Shown: in pieces, positions 1-34,705 of the stretch
Numbering within the stretch: position 1 is the stretch's first letter
Layout of the letters: the number at the start of each line of letters is the position of its first letter
DNA from: Pomacea canaliculata
Taxonomy: Eukaryota > Mollusca > Gastropoda > Architaenioglossa > Ampullariidae
NCBI RefSeq assembly: GCF_003073045.1
Contig: NC_037602.1
Location: forward strand, 13,085,731 to 13,149,730
Reading direction: 5' to 3'
Length of the DNA: 64,000 nucleotides
Notes under the pieces: generated by a model
What the model saw: only the letters and a program-made list of their open reading frames with translations
What the model was told of the DNA's origin: nothing
The model's database searches: none
Program-made: the position numbers and the translations under genes

Positions 1-59
1 AAAAATATAAACACATATAAATAGACGAGATTTAAATTTATCCTACTCTTTATGAGATT

Positions 60-440
60 CTAAGCAGTTTTATTTTGCCTTTAGAATCCCTTTAACATCT
101 TTTGGCCAAATACCATCACCAATGAAGAAGTCCACCGAAAAACTGAAACCGAGTCCATCACCACGCAGGTTCTACAAAGGACTGGACATGTGCTCCACCA
201 GCAGACAGCAGACCTCTCCAGAGTCGCCCTACAATGGACTCCAGAAGACCAAAGAAAACGAGGCCGCTCAAAGGAAACTTGGAGAAGAACAGTGGAAAGG
301 GAGATGAAAGGAAAGGGCTGGACATAGAGTCATCTAGAGCGGGTTTCAGCAGATCAACATCGGTGGCGGACTATGGTTGAGGCCTTATGTGCAACCTGAT
401 GCACGAAGAGGATTAGACAGATAGATAGACAGGCTATATA
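60..440 (+). mobile_element. 3' end of an RTE-like LINE, 5'-truncated
   Basis: Reading the plus strand with frame changes gives a typical C-terminus of RTE-like reverse transcriptases: NIFWPNTITNEEVHRKTETE, then ALQWTPEDQRKRGRSKETWR, then HRWRTMVEALCAT. A stop interrupts the GKGWT-SHLERV stretch. The element ends in a short AGACAGATAGATAGACAG tail, which fits RTE-like LINEs that end in a short simple repeat. The first ATG ORF here (122-307) is out of frame with this relic. Confidence 0.7.
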
Positions 441-849
441 GGTATTTTTTTTAATGAGAACAGTTATAATACAATATGAATAGAGTTAAATAAACACAAA
501 AACATTAACGAAAGCATTTAAACATAAGAAAACTTGCAGTTTTGGGGGCATGGGTGGATGGAGGTGTGGGAAGGAGGGGGTGGAATTACTGCTTGGATTC
601 CCCCTCCATAAGCGCATGTGACATTGTAAAATCGTGGAAGGAACTTCCTTTTCCTGTCGCTCTGAGGTTGAAGGAAAAAACTTGTCCACTGTCTGTTGCT
701 TCTGCCTTGTTTATAACACTTTTGGGTAATATGACATCACATTATCATTGAATATGTTTAGGCTCATATTGCCTATCGCACTGTTAGGGAAAGACTTCTA
801 CAAACAATTGCCAATCCCCCCCACTTCACACACATTTCTTTAATCACAA

Positions 850-1065
850 AATTTACTACATAAGAAAGATAACGAACTATCGATCGTAACTGTATCTCGA
901 GCGCGAACGATGCTTGGTCTGACATGCTAGTCGGTCACGTGTGGATGACGTGGCTGTTCGTTATCCGAAGTTTTGTTCGTTATCCGGTGCGAATTTTTTA
1001 CAAAATTTTTGTTCCTTATCCGAAATGTTTGCTATCTGAGGCATTCGCTAGCCGAAGTTCCACTG
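850..1065. mobile_element. One end of a pogo/Tigger-like MITE
   Basis: The right end reads CTAGCCGAAGTTCCACTG followed by TA (1066-1067), the mirror of CAGTGGAACTTCGGCTAG typical of pogo-type terminal inverted repeats. Upstream are subterminal repeats of TTCGTTATCCGAAG type at about 954-1025. I could not find the opposite inverted end, so the left boundary is approximate. Confidence 0.5.
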
Positions 1066-1067
1066 TA

Positions 1068-3199
1068 CATAACTATGACGCTAAACAATAACTTACTAAA
1101 CAGAAACATTTTGGAAATGTGTACACTGTACTGTAGTGAACTAATGTTTGACAGAAGAATGTTATGACCCTTAGTAACAAAATTTATTTCCACTTTAATA
1201 ATTTATCCATTTTAAAAATATTTTTAAGGGCAGTTTTGTGCCAATAAATCTAAGGCAGCATTGTTTAATGAACAATAATTGTGCTATCAATACTACACAG
1301 ATTTAAGATATCCCCTTCCATGGCATAGAGGAATTAATGTTTTGAGCGGAGCCAGCTATATATATATACTGTAAACAGATGCCACATACTGAGAAAGAAC
1401 AGCATGTCTGAGATCTAAATCCAGAGCAGCCAATCCTCACTATATTGGTGACAGGTGCACCATCAGACCATCTTTCATGTCATAAAATAAACACATTATA
1501 AGTATTATTTATTACATATATTGACATTTCTTCACGAATGTTAATACCAATATCAGTGTTAATATATCAAGCTAACATTTGTACCTGTACCTGATATTAT
1601 ACTTTAGTTCTTCATCCTTTCTTTTTCTAGCTGGTAGTAAAAGTCTACATAAAACTGACATCAGTGGTGCCAATACTGAAAAACGGCTAATTTGCTGGTT
1701 GCAATGATCAGAAGTATTTTAGAAATATTTGGTAGTCATACACGTTAAAGAAAAGTTTAAAATGTGGGTATTTTGTTGAAACAGTTGGCACAAAACTTAC
1801 AGCTTATTTTTCAGGTCTGCTTATCTGATGATAAATGTAAGTTCTTGACTTTTTTCTCCCATAAAGACGATGATAATACTGCAAGCTGCAGTACTCAAGA
1901 CAATCAAAACGTAAGAACAAAGAAGTGCAATAAAGGGCAAACTAACAAATAATAATTTCTTCTAATTTAAATAAAAAGGAGAGACTACGACAGGACGGGA
2001 AGACACACGTCCAGCAAAACCACTGTCGATAAAACAATATCTGCAAAAATACTGCGACGACAGACGACTGAGCTGTTAGGCGAATGTTTAACATCCTAAC
2101 TTCTGTGACATCACTTACCTCCTAGTCTTGAACTGTGAGTTAGTCCTCATTCATAAGGCAGACAGAAATACAGTTAAATTAAACAAGACAGGCACTGACA
2201 AATTATGTTCTTAGATATGTCCAATCCTTGCATGACGTCGACGAGAAATCCTTTTTCCCGTCAGCCATATTGGACTAAATGTAAATGACCTTTCATGAAA
2301 TAATAATACGCGCTGCGCGAAATATAGAGCGGGATAAGGAAGAAGATTTAGAAAAATAAACTGCCATGACATTTTATTATCCATTGAATATTTCAACGCA
2401 TACATAATATAGCAAATTTCCTAAATTCGAAAGTAAATGAATTTGTAGCTAGTAGTTGTATTGATTTTAAAAGCTTCTAATGTGTATTATTTCTTCGATA
2501 TCAAGCAATTGGTATTCGTCATAAATGTCAGATAACTCGATCAACTGTTTAAATTAGTGAAACAATATGCTGGAATCAGTTTCATTTATAAAGCAAAATA
2601 TGTGACATTAAAATTGCATCAACCATCAAGAGTATTTATCGGGGCATGAAGTTTATAGACGGCGAAGACAATTGCCTACACTTAATTTTACATATAGCTA
2701 CTTACATTACAAACGAGAATGCAGGGCATATAGCCTTAAATACATGATTAAAAGACTGCGGTGAAGTTGAGTTGTCATGTATTTAACGCATATGTCAGGT
2801 ATTTAACTGTCTCCATAATTAATGTTTCATTCATCAAGGTTAACGATAGAGATAAAACAGTTTGTTTTAAGAATACGTAATTAAATGAATAATTGTCGAT
2901 TTGTTTACGTTACATATTGCGGTTTAAGACAGTATCAGCAGATCCTTAGACCAATCCTATTATACTGCATCCTTATAACGGCAAAACCAGAGGGGAGAAC
3001 CTAAACAGGTTTTCTGTGTGTTTGGATTGGATTTGTTCTGTACTTTCCTCCAGAATGTAAAAATTTAGAGATTATAAGATTTCAATATAAAACGTAAATA
3101 GTCTTCAGAATACAGAGGTCGATTGCAACCACTTGTTTAAGATCTATTATGGTTTTTTACTAATAGAATTCTTCTGCACAATAATAATTTTTAAAAAGC
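1068..3199. other. Upstream intergenic DNA, nothing assigned
   Basis: AT-rich sequence with no convincing coding exon. A TATATATATA run is near 1355-1368. Around 2110-2300 the minus strand shows a start-codon-like ATGGCTGAC and a strong donor (AG|GTAAGT, at 2119/2118), treated as a finding and not as a gene. Confidence 0.4.
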
Positions 3200-3377
3200 G
3201 AAATTGTCAAAACACTATGCGAATTATAATTTTAAAAAAAGCTTAGTTGTTAATTACGGGTTTAAAATTGTTTTAAAAGAACTTGTCAAATCGCTTCGAA
3301 AACATGCGTTGAACCTATTTGACAGCGAATTTGCATTTAATCCGGAAGTAGTCGCAAGATAAAGCGTCAATGTCATC
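3200..3377 (+). promoter_or_regulatory. Probable IDH3A core promoter and 5' UTR
   Basis: Directly upstream of the start codon there is no TATA box at a fitting distance. An ETS-type core CCGGAAGT lies at 3342-3349, and the ATG sits in a CATCATGGCGG context that resembles a YY1/initiator site. ETS and YY1 sites are common in promoters of nuclear genes for mitochondrial enzymes. The transcription start is not visible; it is inferred to lie in the last 100 bases. Confidence 0.45.
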
Positions 3378-25177
<21,800 letters not shown>

Positions 25178-25800
25178 TTACTTCCAGTCAGGGTTGCTAC
25201 TACCTTGTCTCCTTTGATGATCACCATCGCAAGGGTTTTTCTCTCTCTTCCCCATCCTATTGATTAGTCTTTCAACAGTTGTGATATTAGGAGTTTGCTC
25301 CAGTCATTTGTAATAGTACAGCCTGGTGGCTTTTCTGCCAGGATTTAAGAACTTTTTTTTATATGTGCTACAAGAGAAGCAAAGGTGTGCTGTACCAAAT
25401 GTATGTGAAAGATTCTGAAAGGTTCATTGTATTATTACCAAAATGCTGGTTTCACATCATCAAATTATAGAGAGACATGAACAAAGTTTTGTAGTTTGGA
25501 CTACTCAGTGCAAAAGGAGCTTGTGTAACCAACAGCAAGTTTGAGTTATTGATACAAATAAATATATTTCTGCTTTTGTGCTAAAATCTTATTTGTATAA
25601 CTTTCCACTTGTTGGAGCAGGCTAGTTTATTTGCTAGGTGAAAAAACATAATACTTATCAGATATTTTAACTGTTAATGGTTGGCTATACTAATTAGTAA
25701 GCAGTAGAAAGCAACTTTGTCTTCAGAAGGTTGTGCAACGGAAATGTGTTTTAAGAGTATTTAATAGTGTATAAATAAAGCAATTTTGATATTTAGTATG
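25178..25800 (+). other. IDH3A 3' UTR with two AATAAA signals
   Basis: AT-rich, non-coding sequence after the stop. Candidate polyadenylation hexamers AATAAA are at 25557-25562 and 25774-25779. No repeat interrupts the stretch. Which signal is used cannot be told from sequence. Confidence 0.6.
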
Positions 25801-26148
25801 TTTATTATAATTACTACAAAAGGTTGCTTTAATATGATAAGAGAAAATAATTGCAATTTATGTAATCTGGATAGTCGTGATGGAATGAATAAATCTCATT
25901 CTGTTTATTGGTTTAAAAGTGTTATTGGTTTGTACTGGTTACAGTATACTAGGTATAGGAAAAGAAGACATTCTCAAAGACTGAATTAGTACTTCAGTAC
26001 AAATATACATGGGCATTTACTCATGTAATCAGGTTGCAATGAAATTTGGATTTTTTTTAAAAACCGCTCACTTAGTCTAATGCTTATCTCACCCGATAAT
26101 AGTTTCTTTAAAAACAGCCTTTTGCTGTATGGAAGGTTTTCCTTTCAT

Positions 26149-26323
26149 CAGGGCTTCTGCTAAGGCTAAATTCTTTGGGGTCCCAGGGACCCCTCCTTCA
26201 GATTTTTAAGGGGTCCCTGTTCTTTGCCCAAATTTGAAGGGGACCCCATTGACGAAAATTGAAGGGGTCCTCCGAACTTTTAATGTGTACTGTACGCAAT
26301 TTTTTGCGTAAGCAGAAGCCCTG
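26149..26323. mobile_element. Short GGGGTCCC MITE, copy 1
   Basis: Inverted ends CAGGGCTTCTGCTAAGG and GCGTAAGCAGAAGCCCTG, with inner GGGGTCCCAGGGACCCC and GGGGACCCC blocks. It is an internally deleted form (175 bp) of the 556-bp copy at 38845: the arms match but the middle is missing. An offset TTCAT repeat flanks it, but no clean duplication. Confidence 0.8.
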
Positions 26324-27139
26324 GTTCATTATAAACAAAAAAAATATTTTCTGAGTGTATCTTACCAGCTCATTCTGTACATGGGCTGAGGTTAACAGTC
26401 TAGTGCTTGTCACTAAAACAAGTGACAAACAGGTGTCCTTGGGTTCAGATTTTAATCTGTAACATCAGATTTTGTCAAAGGCATGCTGTTTTTGCTTTCT
26501 GCATGTGGCAGTTGTTTACAGAACAGGTTAGATGTAGCCTTTATCAATGGCTTAACATAAAATAACAATCTGAAGTTACTTTGGTGTTTTAGTGCAAACA
26601 TGTTCATTTTTCTTTTGTTTTTGGAAATTTTGTGGGGTAATAATTTAATATTAACTTTTCAGGCATGGTTGCAGTGAAATTTTCCAAGTTATACATAATA
26701 TCTGAACAGAGCGCTTTTAATGTACTTAAATAATATTTAGACAATATATGCAACAGTTTGTTTTTTAAACCTCTTTAGCTAAGATAAGAAATATAATTTC
26801 TCTAGAAAAATGAAAGAATTTAATGACTAAATCATCTCTACTGTGATACCTCCTATAAAAATAATGGAAACTTGCCTTTTTAAATGTTGGCAAAATGCAG
26901 CTGATCATGGTGAGAACACTTATATGATTGTAACCTGCCATTTTCATTTTGATTCTCATTCAAAGAACTGAAAGTGCTGTGTATGCTTTGCACCATAGCT
27001 GTTCGCCTTATGGTGATGCTTCTTGACATTTTACACATTGTGTTAAATAATTCATTATGTGCTTGGCATTATATGCTGGTTCTCAGTATACTATGTTCAA
27101 ACCTTCTTAAAGTGGATACTTAACTGGCCACATATTGGA

Positions 27140-27376
27140 GAAGCAGACAGCTGAGTAGTTAGAGCACTGGCATTCAAACTGAGAGGCATACTTGTTGGAC
27201 ACCCGAGTATAGTAGCAAACTTCCCCCAGTTGCTCCAGCTGGCAGGAATGGGTACCTGACTCCATAGAGGGTTGGGGAAGGTTAAGCAGCAAGGGAGAGG
27301 AGATGGGCACTGCCCTCACTTGAAGCTGGCCCTGAAAAATTTGCGGTCTCTAACACCTCACCTCCCCCTTTCCCGA
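27140..27376 (+). mobile_element. Second tRNA-derived SINE type
   Basis: Starts with a tRNA-like stretch (GTAGTTAGAGCACTGGCATT then CAAACTGAGAGG). The body has CTTCCCCCAGTTGCTCCAGC, ATGGGTACCTGAC, GGTTGGGGAAGGTTAAGC, and it ends GCGGTCTCTAACACCTCACC. From memory, this body and tail recur in a widespread aquatic-invertebrate SINE. The B box is poor (GTTGGACACCCGAG). Confidence 0.6.
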
Positions 27377-30300
27377 TAACCTGAAAAGGTTAGGAGACGA
27401 CATTTACCTTTTTATTGGTTAATTCAGCTGTCGCAGTTCAGTTGGAAGTAATCTTTGGGACATGATCTGTTGAGCTAAACTATGAATGGTAGGCTTAAAG
27501 ACCAAACATTTACCTTATGGTGGAAGGACTAGCTTGACGCAAGGAGAAGGGAGGTGAAGAGAACACATATTGCCAGCTACAATAGTGGTCATTCTTTGCT
27601 AATTGCTTCCATCTGGCGCAACAAGTACCCTCATCTCCCTTTATCAAGTCAAATCCATTCCTTACTGCTGAACAATGAAAGTCTGGCCTGTGATGTTTAG
27701 AGTGCTCCATGCTCAACCTTGATCTGTAACATATTTTAGGGACCAGATGTTTACATAAAAATATGGATTCCCAGCGTCTTTTTTTAAAGCAAATAACGTA
27801 CAGTCAAAATCATATGAGTATACATATATACTTATAAAGTAACTGTATATACATCTAAAAAAATTTAAATTGCTGAAGGTCAAATATTTATAAAACCTGC
27901 CTCCCTGAGGTCTAATATCTGTTTTGGGTTGTTTTTTAAAACCTAATCAGTGCTTATACTTAGATGCTTTAATTTAATAATGGCAGATGTGTCAGCAAGC
28001 TTGCTTGAGGGCATTTTGGGAGTCTTTAAGATCATGATATAGTTTCTTGACTGGATAATACATTAAAGATATGTGTGTGTGTGCACATGCACACACATAC
28101 TTGATACAAGTTAAAGCATAAAATGATCTTTCAGTTTGAAAAATATCTCATCATTCTCTTACTGAACTTCTTTTCAGTTTAGACCCTATTTAATATTCTG
28201 CTAGAAAACAATCACATTTTCATGAACTAAATTAAAATGTAGCTGAGTGTTGAATCTCATTGAGTGAGGATGACTGTTAAGTGCAACCTAAATGTTAAAT
28301 GGGAAGCTCTGCTACAAAAAGACTGGCTTTTTTAAAATGTTTGTTAAACATTTTAGGTCATTTTAAACTTCATTTCTGTTAGTGTTGATCTCAAATTGAA
28401 TTTTTTCATATATTCTTTGTGTTTTACAAATAACCCATAAGATGATAAATGAGCTCTTGTCTTGTACTTGTGTAAGCCTTAGAAGGATGTGTTTTCTTAA
28501 TCTTTGTTCATTAAGACCAGTAAATAGTGATATGTGAATCAAACATTCACTTGCTGTGATGGCTTCTTCCATCCATGAATGACTCTCGCCAGCTAGAGTA
28601 GATTAATGTGCTCCATATTTTTCTTATTTATCATTTTTTCCAGTTTCTATGAACACATCTCTTATTTCACAGTTTTAATGTCTAGATATGGGATTTTTTT
28701 CACTGTATTTAAATGTTAGATCAGTGCATTTATTAAGAAAAATTAGGATAAATCTGTGTATATTTGACATGTATCTTGTGAAAGTCAGTATCAGTATAAA
28801 CCTTTGTAAAAACAATAGTTTGTTGAATACATTTGACACAACATTGGTGTCCAGACACATCTGTCATCCATTGTAGTCAAGCAGATAAAGCAGATAACCT
28901 TTATCATGCATTATAGCCCCCAAGTATCTATGATGGTCTAGGAATCAAAGTACACAACTTTGTTAACACTGTGCTATCAAAGCTGACAGCAATTCTGTCA
29001 CAATTGCAACAACCTCACATCCATCATAAATTTATAACTAGTTGTCTAGACAATTTGGACAGAATGAACCCCTTTCCTGCTGTTGGGTGCTGTATGTGTT
29101 ATGATAGAAAAACACTATTTGCTGCATTAACAGTTGGTGTGCCACTAGGTTTAACATAAAAAAATATATTCTAAAAATATATGCTCATATACAGCAATTG
29201 TGTAGATTTTACTTTCCAAAGATGGATACATCCTAATAAAGGGTTATTCAGGTCAGTGGATTGCAGTCAGGGTGGATGGGGGAATGGTACAGAGAACCTA
29301 GAGAAGAGTGAAATGCTTGCTCCTGTGTGTCAAGACTGTGTACCCTTTCATCTGCCTCTAGAACAAGATGCAATAATGTGCTAGCAAATAACATTGTCAA
29401 TTAATTTTAGTGGGATGAGATTATGGAATGTCATGTTATGACAAACTTGAAAAGCAAATTCCAGTGTGATTGATAGCATGAATTAACATTTAAATATCGG
29501 TGTTATCAGCCACACCCAAAAAAATGATATGGACACCTTGAGAAAGAAATTCCACACTGGTGACAGCGTACGAGCAATGTGCCGTGCGCTTATGTGATGT
29601 GATCTGAGGGTATGTTACCATATCAGGTTGAGTTCAGGAGTGACGCCAGAGGAGACGGCTTAGGAGGTGTGGCTTTTTTATTAGGTGGGGGGAGGGGCTG
29701 AAAAGATTGGCTGAAGTACTAGTGTCCGCGGATTTCCTTTAGAAGTTCAGCACTCAAGCATCTCCGTGCTCGCTTAAAAATGCCCGCTTCTCTCGAAGCT
29801 TATGCGGCTACCAAGAAGTGTGAGATGTCCTACATGTCAAGTTTTCCTACGTGATACGATACTAGTGCGCAGGCGTGCCAGCTTCGTTCCTTAATACCGG
29901 AGCTGGACCTCTCTATTCGTTCCTGGACAACTACAGCTGCACTCCCGTGAGCTGCCGGCCCTTGCACGATCACCGTAATTCACGCAAATGATAGGGTCCG
30001 TTGAAGATTTGGTTCATGGGAGAGGAGGGGAAAAGGCAGGGAAACAAAAGTATAAACGATCTGAGAAAAGGCGAGCATCCATGGCGGTCGCACGCGAAAG
30101 GTATCGGAATTCCCCAGTAGATGGAATTGTTATCTGTGTTGAGTTTGTGTTCCCTATCAGCAACTTGACGGCTGACTTGGGGTGCATGAGGTTTACGCAA
30201 GCCAACAGGTTGAGGGAAAGACGAAACGTTCTCCCAGCTAATTTTTTAACAGCTTTTTACTGTGGAGGAAACATGAAGTTTAATGATTTTTTAAAATACA

Positions 30301-31640
30301 CAAGGTACGTTATTAATGAAAGTTAAATACAGAAATCGAACCTGACGTAACGATTTACACGAGGCAGAACAGTCCAGACGATCCATTTGTTTTTAACCTT
30401 TTTTATCACCGAGTTGCAGTCAAAAGAAGCGACATGTTTATTTTGGATTGGCTTTTGGAATTGTCATTGCAACTGTCACTCTCTAACGCGTTGCCATCGT
30501 GAAATGTTGGAAGTTGCCTCCGTGCACACTAAGACCTGTGCTACTAGAAACGGCATTGCTTTGAGCAACAAAGCTAAGCACTGATCGATTGGTCTACCAT
30601 ATCCCGATAGAACACAAGAAGCGCGCTTGCACATCTTAATTCGGCCTAGTAGTGACAGGAGATGGATCAGTTCTCTGGCCCGAGCGGCAACGTGGGTCGG
30701 TCACAGCAATGGGGTCATTTTCCCAAACTGTCACCATGCATGGAGTGACATGTCTTTGTTATATAAACTGTACAAAATGCATGAGCTCGGGCAGTTCAGG
30801 TACCTAACTCATGCTCTGAAAAATACGTATTTGGGAAATGCTTACATAACAGTCATAAGCGTGTTATATCACTCATCTGATGTAACTGGTTAATAAAAAT
30901 GTCACCCCGTTCCACCCGGACACGATTTGCCAGCCCTGTCAACGTGTATTTGTACACAACAGGTAATCATTATACAAACGACGCTTTTAATTGTTGGGAA
31001 ATGTTATTCTTCCGAACACTGCCACAGAGCGCTGGCTTCGTTCTGTGCGTTATTCAGAAGTGGCAATAACTTGTAAAGCTTTGTGTAGTATGAAAGTTCA
31101 ATGCGTCAGGAAGTAAATGTATAAATACAGATAGTATTGTGTCTGTCAAGCACCTGGTAGTTGTAGATAAAATGAGGATCTGACGATCGTTTTCAAAACG
31201 AAAGGGGAACATTCCTTACAAAAAAAAACTGTCTTGCTTGCTTTCATAGCTTGTATAATTTTTCTTTTCGTGCTAGGCCATTGGAATTGTCTCCAACAGA
31301 CACTTCATTATAATACGAAATGTGTTTATTTTCCTCTGAATGTACGATGACATCTTGGTTCCAATTTTTCAGTCTATCCATAACGAGTAGACCCACGAGT
31401 AACATTTTCTCATTGCGGTCTGTCTCGAAACTGCTTGTATAGGTAGACATGAGACCAATTAAGACAACGATGGTCTGTGTTTGTGTGTCAGAGAGCGATG
31501 GAGTGTTGTCAATTGCCTCTGTATTTTACGTAAAATGTCAAAGATACCTTGAACACGAAATACATTCAGAAGTGAACTCGGCAACGACCCTATCCCAATC
31601 AACATTAGAAAACAGGACCCACGTGGATCCTATATAGCGG
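27377..31640. other. Long intergenic stretch, no gene recognised
   Basis: The segment is AT-rich to about 29500, with a (GT)n hairpin at 28073-28101 (GTGTGTGCACATGCACACAC) and no repeat I can name. From 29550 to 31000 it is more CpG-containing and looks like single-copy DNA. The longest ORF there (29988-30326, 112 codons, plus) resembles nothing I know and overlaps an ORF on the other strand. It might be a promoter or first-exon region; there is not enough to call a gene. Confidence 0.35.
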
Positions 31641-33310
31641 AATCTTGGGGCATATGGAAAACCTATATAGGTCCCAACGTAGAAAGCGCAAACGGGTTTA
31701 CCATGGGCCCTAAGTGGTTTTTTCCCCCATATGGGCAAATCCCAGATCACTTTTTCAGCTGCTACTGGTAATTTTAGGTATTTTGGTGTATTCTGATTTG
31801 CAAAAAATATCAAATACATCAACATAACCCTATAAATGCAAAATAAATGGATTAATAATGAGTGTCTTGCAATGATTGCATAAGAAACAGCAAAAATGTT
31901 CATAAAAATGCAAAAATGTACAAAAAACAAACATAACTTTTTGTTTACTGATGTTTATTTAATTGTTAATTAAAAAAATAATTATTTACACAAATTCGTA
32001 AGGCATTGACCTGTACAGGTTTATGTCAAAGAGTTTTCCAGACAAATATCAGTTGAAATTTTTACAGCTTTACTTCTCCTGTAATTCACCCTCAACCCCA
32101 GAATTATTTACAGGCTTTAAAAGTCTTTCCTTTCTCCCATTTTCGCGATCCCTCGCACCAGTCAGCCAGCTCAAAATCTGAATTTGCAGTTCCACTTCCG
32201 TAGCATCAGGATAACTTTTTCTTGCAGCATCTAAAACTAGAACAAATATAAGAATATGAAGTCTGCATAAAAATAATCACTTAATTGTTGGTCGCTGACC
32301 TTAAAATCCAGAATATACAGTGAAATAAAGAAGGTACAAGCAAATTATATAGATATGTAAAGTGGCATAAAAATTTAAAGCGTTATAAACAGAAAGGAAT
32401 TTGCATTTGAATTTCTGATTTGTATTAACCAGCTGATTAAAGGACTAGACATTGAATAAACGTGTACATATTTTAAAATTTGCAATGTAATTCGACCACA
32501 CTGAAATATTTTTTTTCGTTGACTCATGAAAACACCAAATATTTTAAATGTTACCCTTAACTGTTCGTAAAATAAAGGGGTGGTTCTTCAGTCCCTTCTT
32601 TCCCTTCAGATCATTAAAGTTGTAACACCGGGCTAATTCAGTTGAAAATAGCACAGACAGTATGCCCCTGACTACGTGCTTTAAGCTAAAGCCTCCACGC
32701 ATCGCCAAATAGCATTCCTGGAAACAGACAAAAATAAACAAACATTTTTTAAAATAAAACTTGCTGTGGGCAGTATCATGATACATGTTATGAGAACTAG
32801 TATTATAAGACCAAAATATGGATGAAAACCATTAAGGAAGTTTCATATTTATCTTTGTAACCAAGCTAAAGTGGTTACAGAAAATTTATTATCAGCCTTA
32901 ATTCATGCCACCATAACAATGCCTTTGTTACTTTTTAGTACTGCAGACATTTTACAATATAATGCTATGAAAACCTTTAAAGGGAATAGCAAAAATACAC
33001 TTGACTCCTCCTTCTAACAAATCAGAATAAAGCACATACCAAGCGTGCTCGTTTTCCTAGCTCTGTCTTTAAATCCAGCTTGAGACATTCTACATCCTCT
33101 GAAGATTTTCAGGGAAACTGTAACCTTTGTGGCAGATGTCAACTCCTTTTCTTGGGTTTGGCACTCCATCTGCGCAAGGCTATTTTTATGTCTTTCACGT
33201 CAGTTTTCATCTCTTCCAGAAGAGACAGTATATGCTGTACAGCTTTCTGTAGTTTATTTTGTTTACCTGGAACCAACAAACGCATCAACAACAAAAAAAT
33301 GTTAAAATGA
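31640..33310. repeat. Direct repeat unit A (pairs with 35040-37430)
   Basis: Long stretch shared in the same orientation with 35040-37430, including exons, introns and the 3' flank of the DUF4806-type gene. Shared markers are AAAGCGCAAAC, TGGTAATTTTAGGTATTTTGG, AATATAAGAATATGAAGTCT and CATGATACATGTTATGAGAA. The left end holds ATATGG/CCATAT palindromic sequence. Confidence 0.8.
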
Positions 33311-34705
33311 TTATGAACAAAATGACTTCAAATTACCTTCCAAGGGGTTGGGGGTCCCTGTGCTGGAAGGACGAACACCAGACAAGGGGCGCTGGAGGCG
33401 TGAAGGCAAAGGTGCTAATTAGATGTCACAAATCAAGACCAAAAGTACATCATAAATTTCCCTTTAACAACAATGCAATTTTTAAGGTGCAGCACTATAA
33501 CCAAAGCCACACTATCTGTATGCGAATAAATATTTTAAAAAGTAGGCAAATAAGATTTCACAAATCAAGATCAAAAGCACAGCATAAATTTCACTTTAAT
33601 ATAATCACTTTAGTCACTTTCACTCTTATAGTGCAAAATCACAACCAAAGTTACACTGTTTGTGCCGTAATGACATGTTATAGTGTTCAAACAGTTCATA
33701 AATTTTCTTCTGCACAAGAATTAATTATGAATATTATGAATCAAAAAATAAATTGCACTTACTTAATGACGTGTGCAGGAGAACTGGAAGTGTAGAACAT
33801 GAGGAATCTGGCTTTATAGCTCTAATTAATGAAGCTTGCATCTGGTTCAATAGATTGTGGTGGCCAGTTGCACATCCTGTGATCACTTCCATCTTTAAAT
33901 GCCAGCAGCCAGCTATCTAGAATAACAGTCAAATACATTATTGACTATTATACAGTCATTACCATTTGTTGTAGAGAAAATGCCATTTAAGTTAATTTGT
34001 CTGAATTGATACTTCCAGTCACAATCAGTTAACAATGGACTATCTCTATGAGGTTTTTTGGGGTTCATCACTTGGAAAACAATCCTTCTGCTGCAATTTG
34101 TCAAATATTCTTAATTACCTGCTACAGTGGAAAGTTTGGTGCTTGAACAAATTTAAGCTGGCCTAAAAAGGTATAAAATTCAGAGGCACAGTAACTCCAA
34201 AGGACCAAATCTGCCAACATTATCAGCAATTTGTGACAAAGCAAAGTACATTATACACCAAAAATCCCTTACCATCCAAACGCTCTGCTTCTTGAACACA
34301 TAAAAATGAAAGATTATGAGCCTAATTAGCATAGCTCACACACAGCCCAGGACTTGCAAGACACACCAAAGAACCCCAATAAATAAGAGAAAAAATTATT
34401 ATACTACCTGTAAGAAACCTGGCCTTTTAACGCTACTATACCAGTAAACAGAAGGAACTGTCGAAATTCTGTTGCTTTCGAATGGTAAAGTTCGTGACCT
34501 ACACTTTCGTAATCGCAATTTATTTGAGGAAATTCTGACAGCTCCGAATTCTCTGCATCGCTAACGGCTAAAGAATTATCAAATTGCTTTCAGAACTGCT
34601 GGGCCCGATTTCTACTTCTCTCTGGAAAACTTGTGCATTTATTGCATTAATGTGTACTCTAATCTTTCTTCTCTTAGCGTAATATTCTGCACTGAACTTG
34701 GACAT
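32070..34705 (-). pseudogene. DUF4806-type gene, copy A (frameshifted)
   Basis: Minus strand. A start exon (34705-34408) begins MSKFSAEYYAKRRKIRVH, then a frameshift near 34610. A second exon from 33916 has WLLAFKDGSDHRMCNWPPQS, then a frameshift into LIRAIKPDSS and LPVLLHTSL. A third, 33266-33040, has an LQKAVQHILSLLEEMKTDVK coiled-coil stretch and, in another frame, FPLKSSEDVECLKLDL. The fourth, 32717-32555, encodes AMRGGFSLKHVVRGILSVLF and the fifth, 32230-32070, KSYPDATEVELQIQILSWLT to a stop. Exons 4 and 5 join in phase. The order W..CNWPP, FPLK...EL, LKHVVRGIL..L, EVE..I..WLTGA fits the DUF4806 domain, function unknown. Broken upstream, so a pseudogene or a dead mobile-element gene. Confidence 0.6.

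Noticed and set aside
29988..30326. 112-codon plus-strand ORF
   Set aside because: No family resemblance, no splice or promoter evidence tied to it, and an opposite-strand ORF overlaps it.
33259..33795. 178-codon plus-strand ORF
   Set aside because: It is antisense to an intron of the DUF4806-type pseudogene, lysine/asparagine-rich by AT content, and has no recognisable domain.
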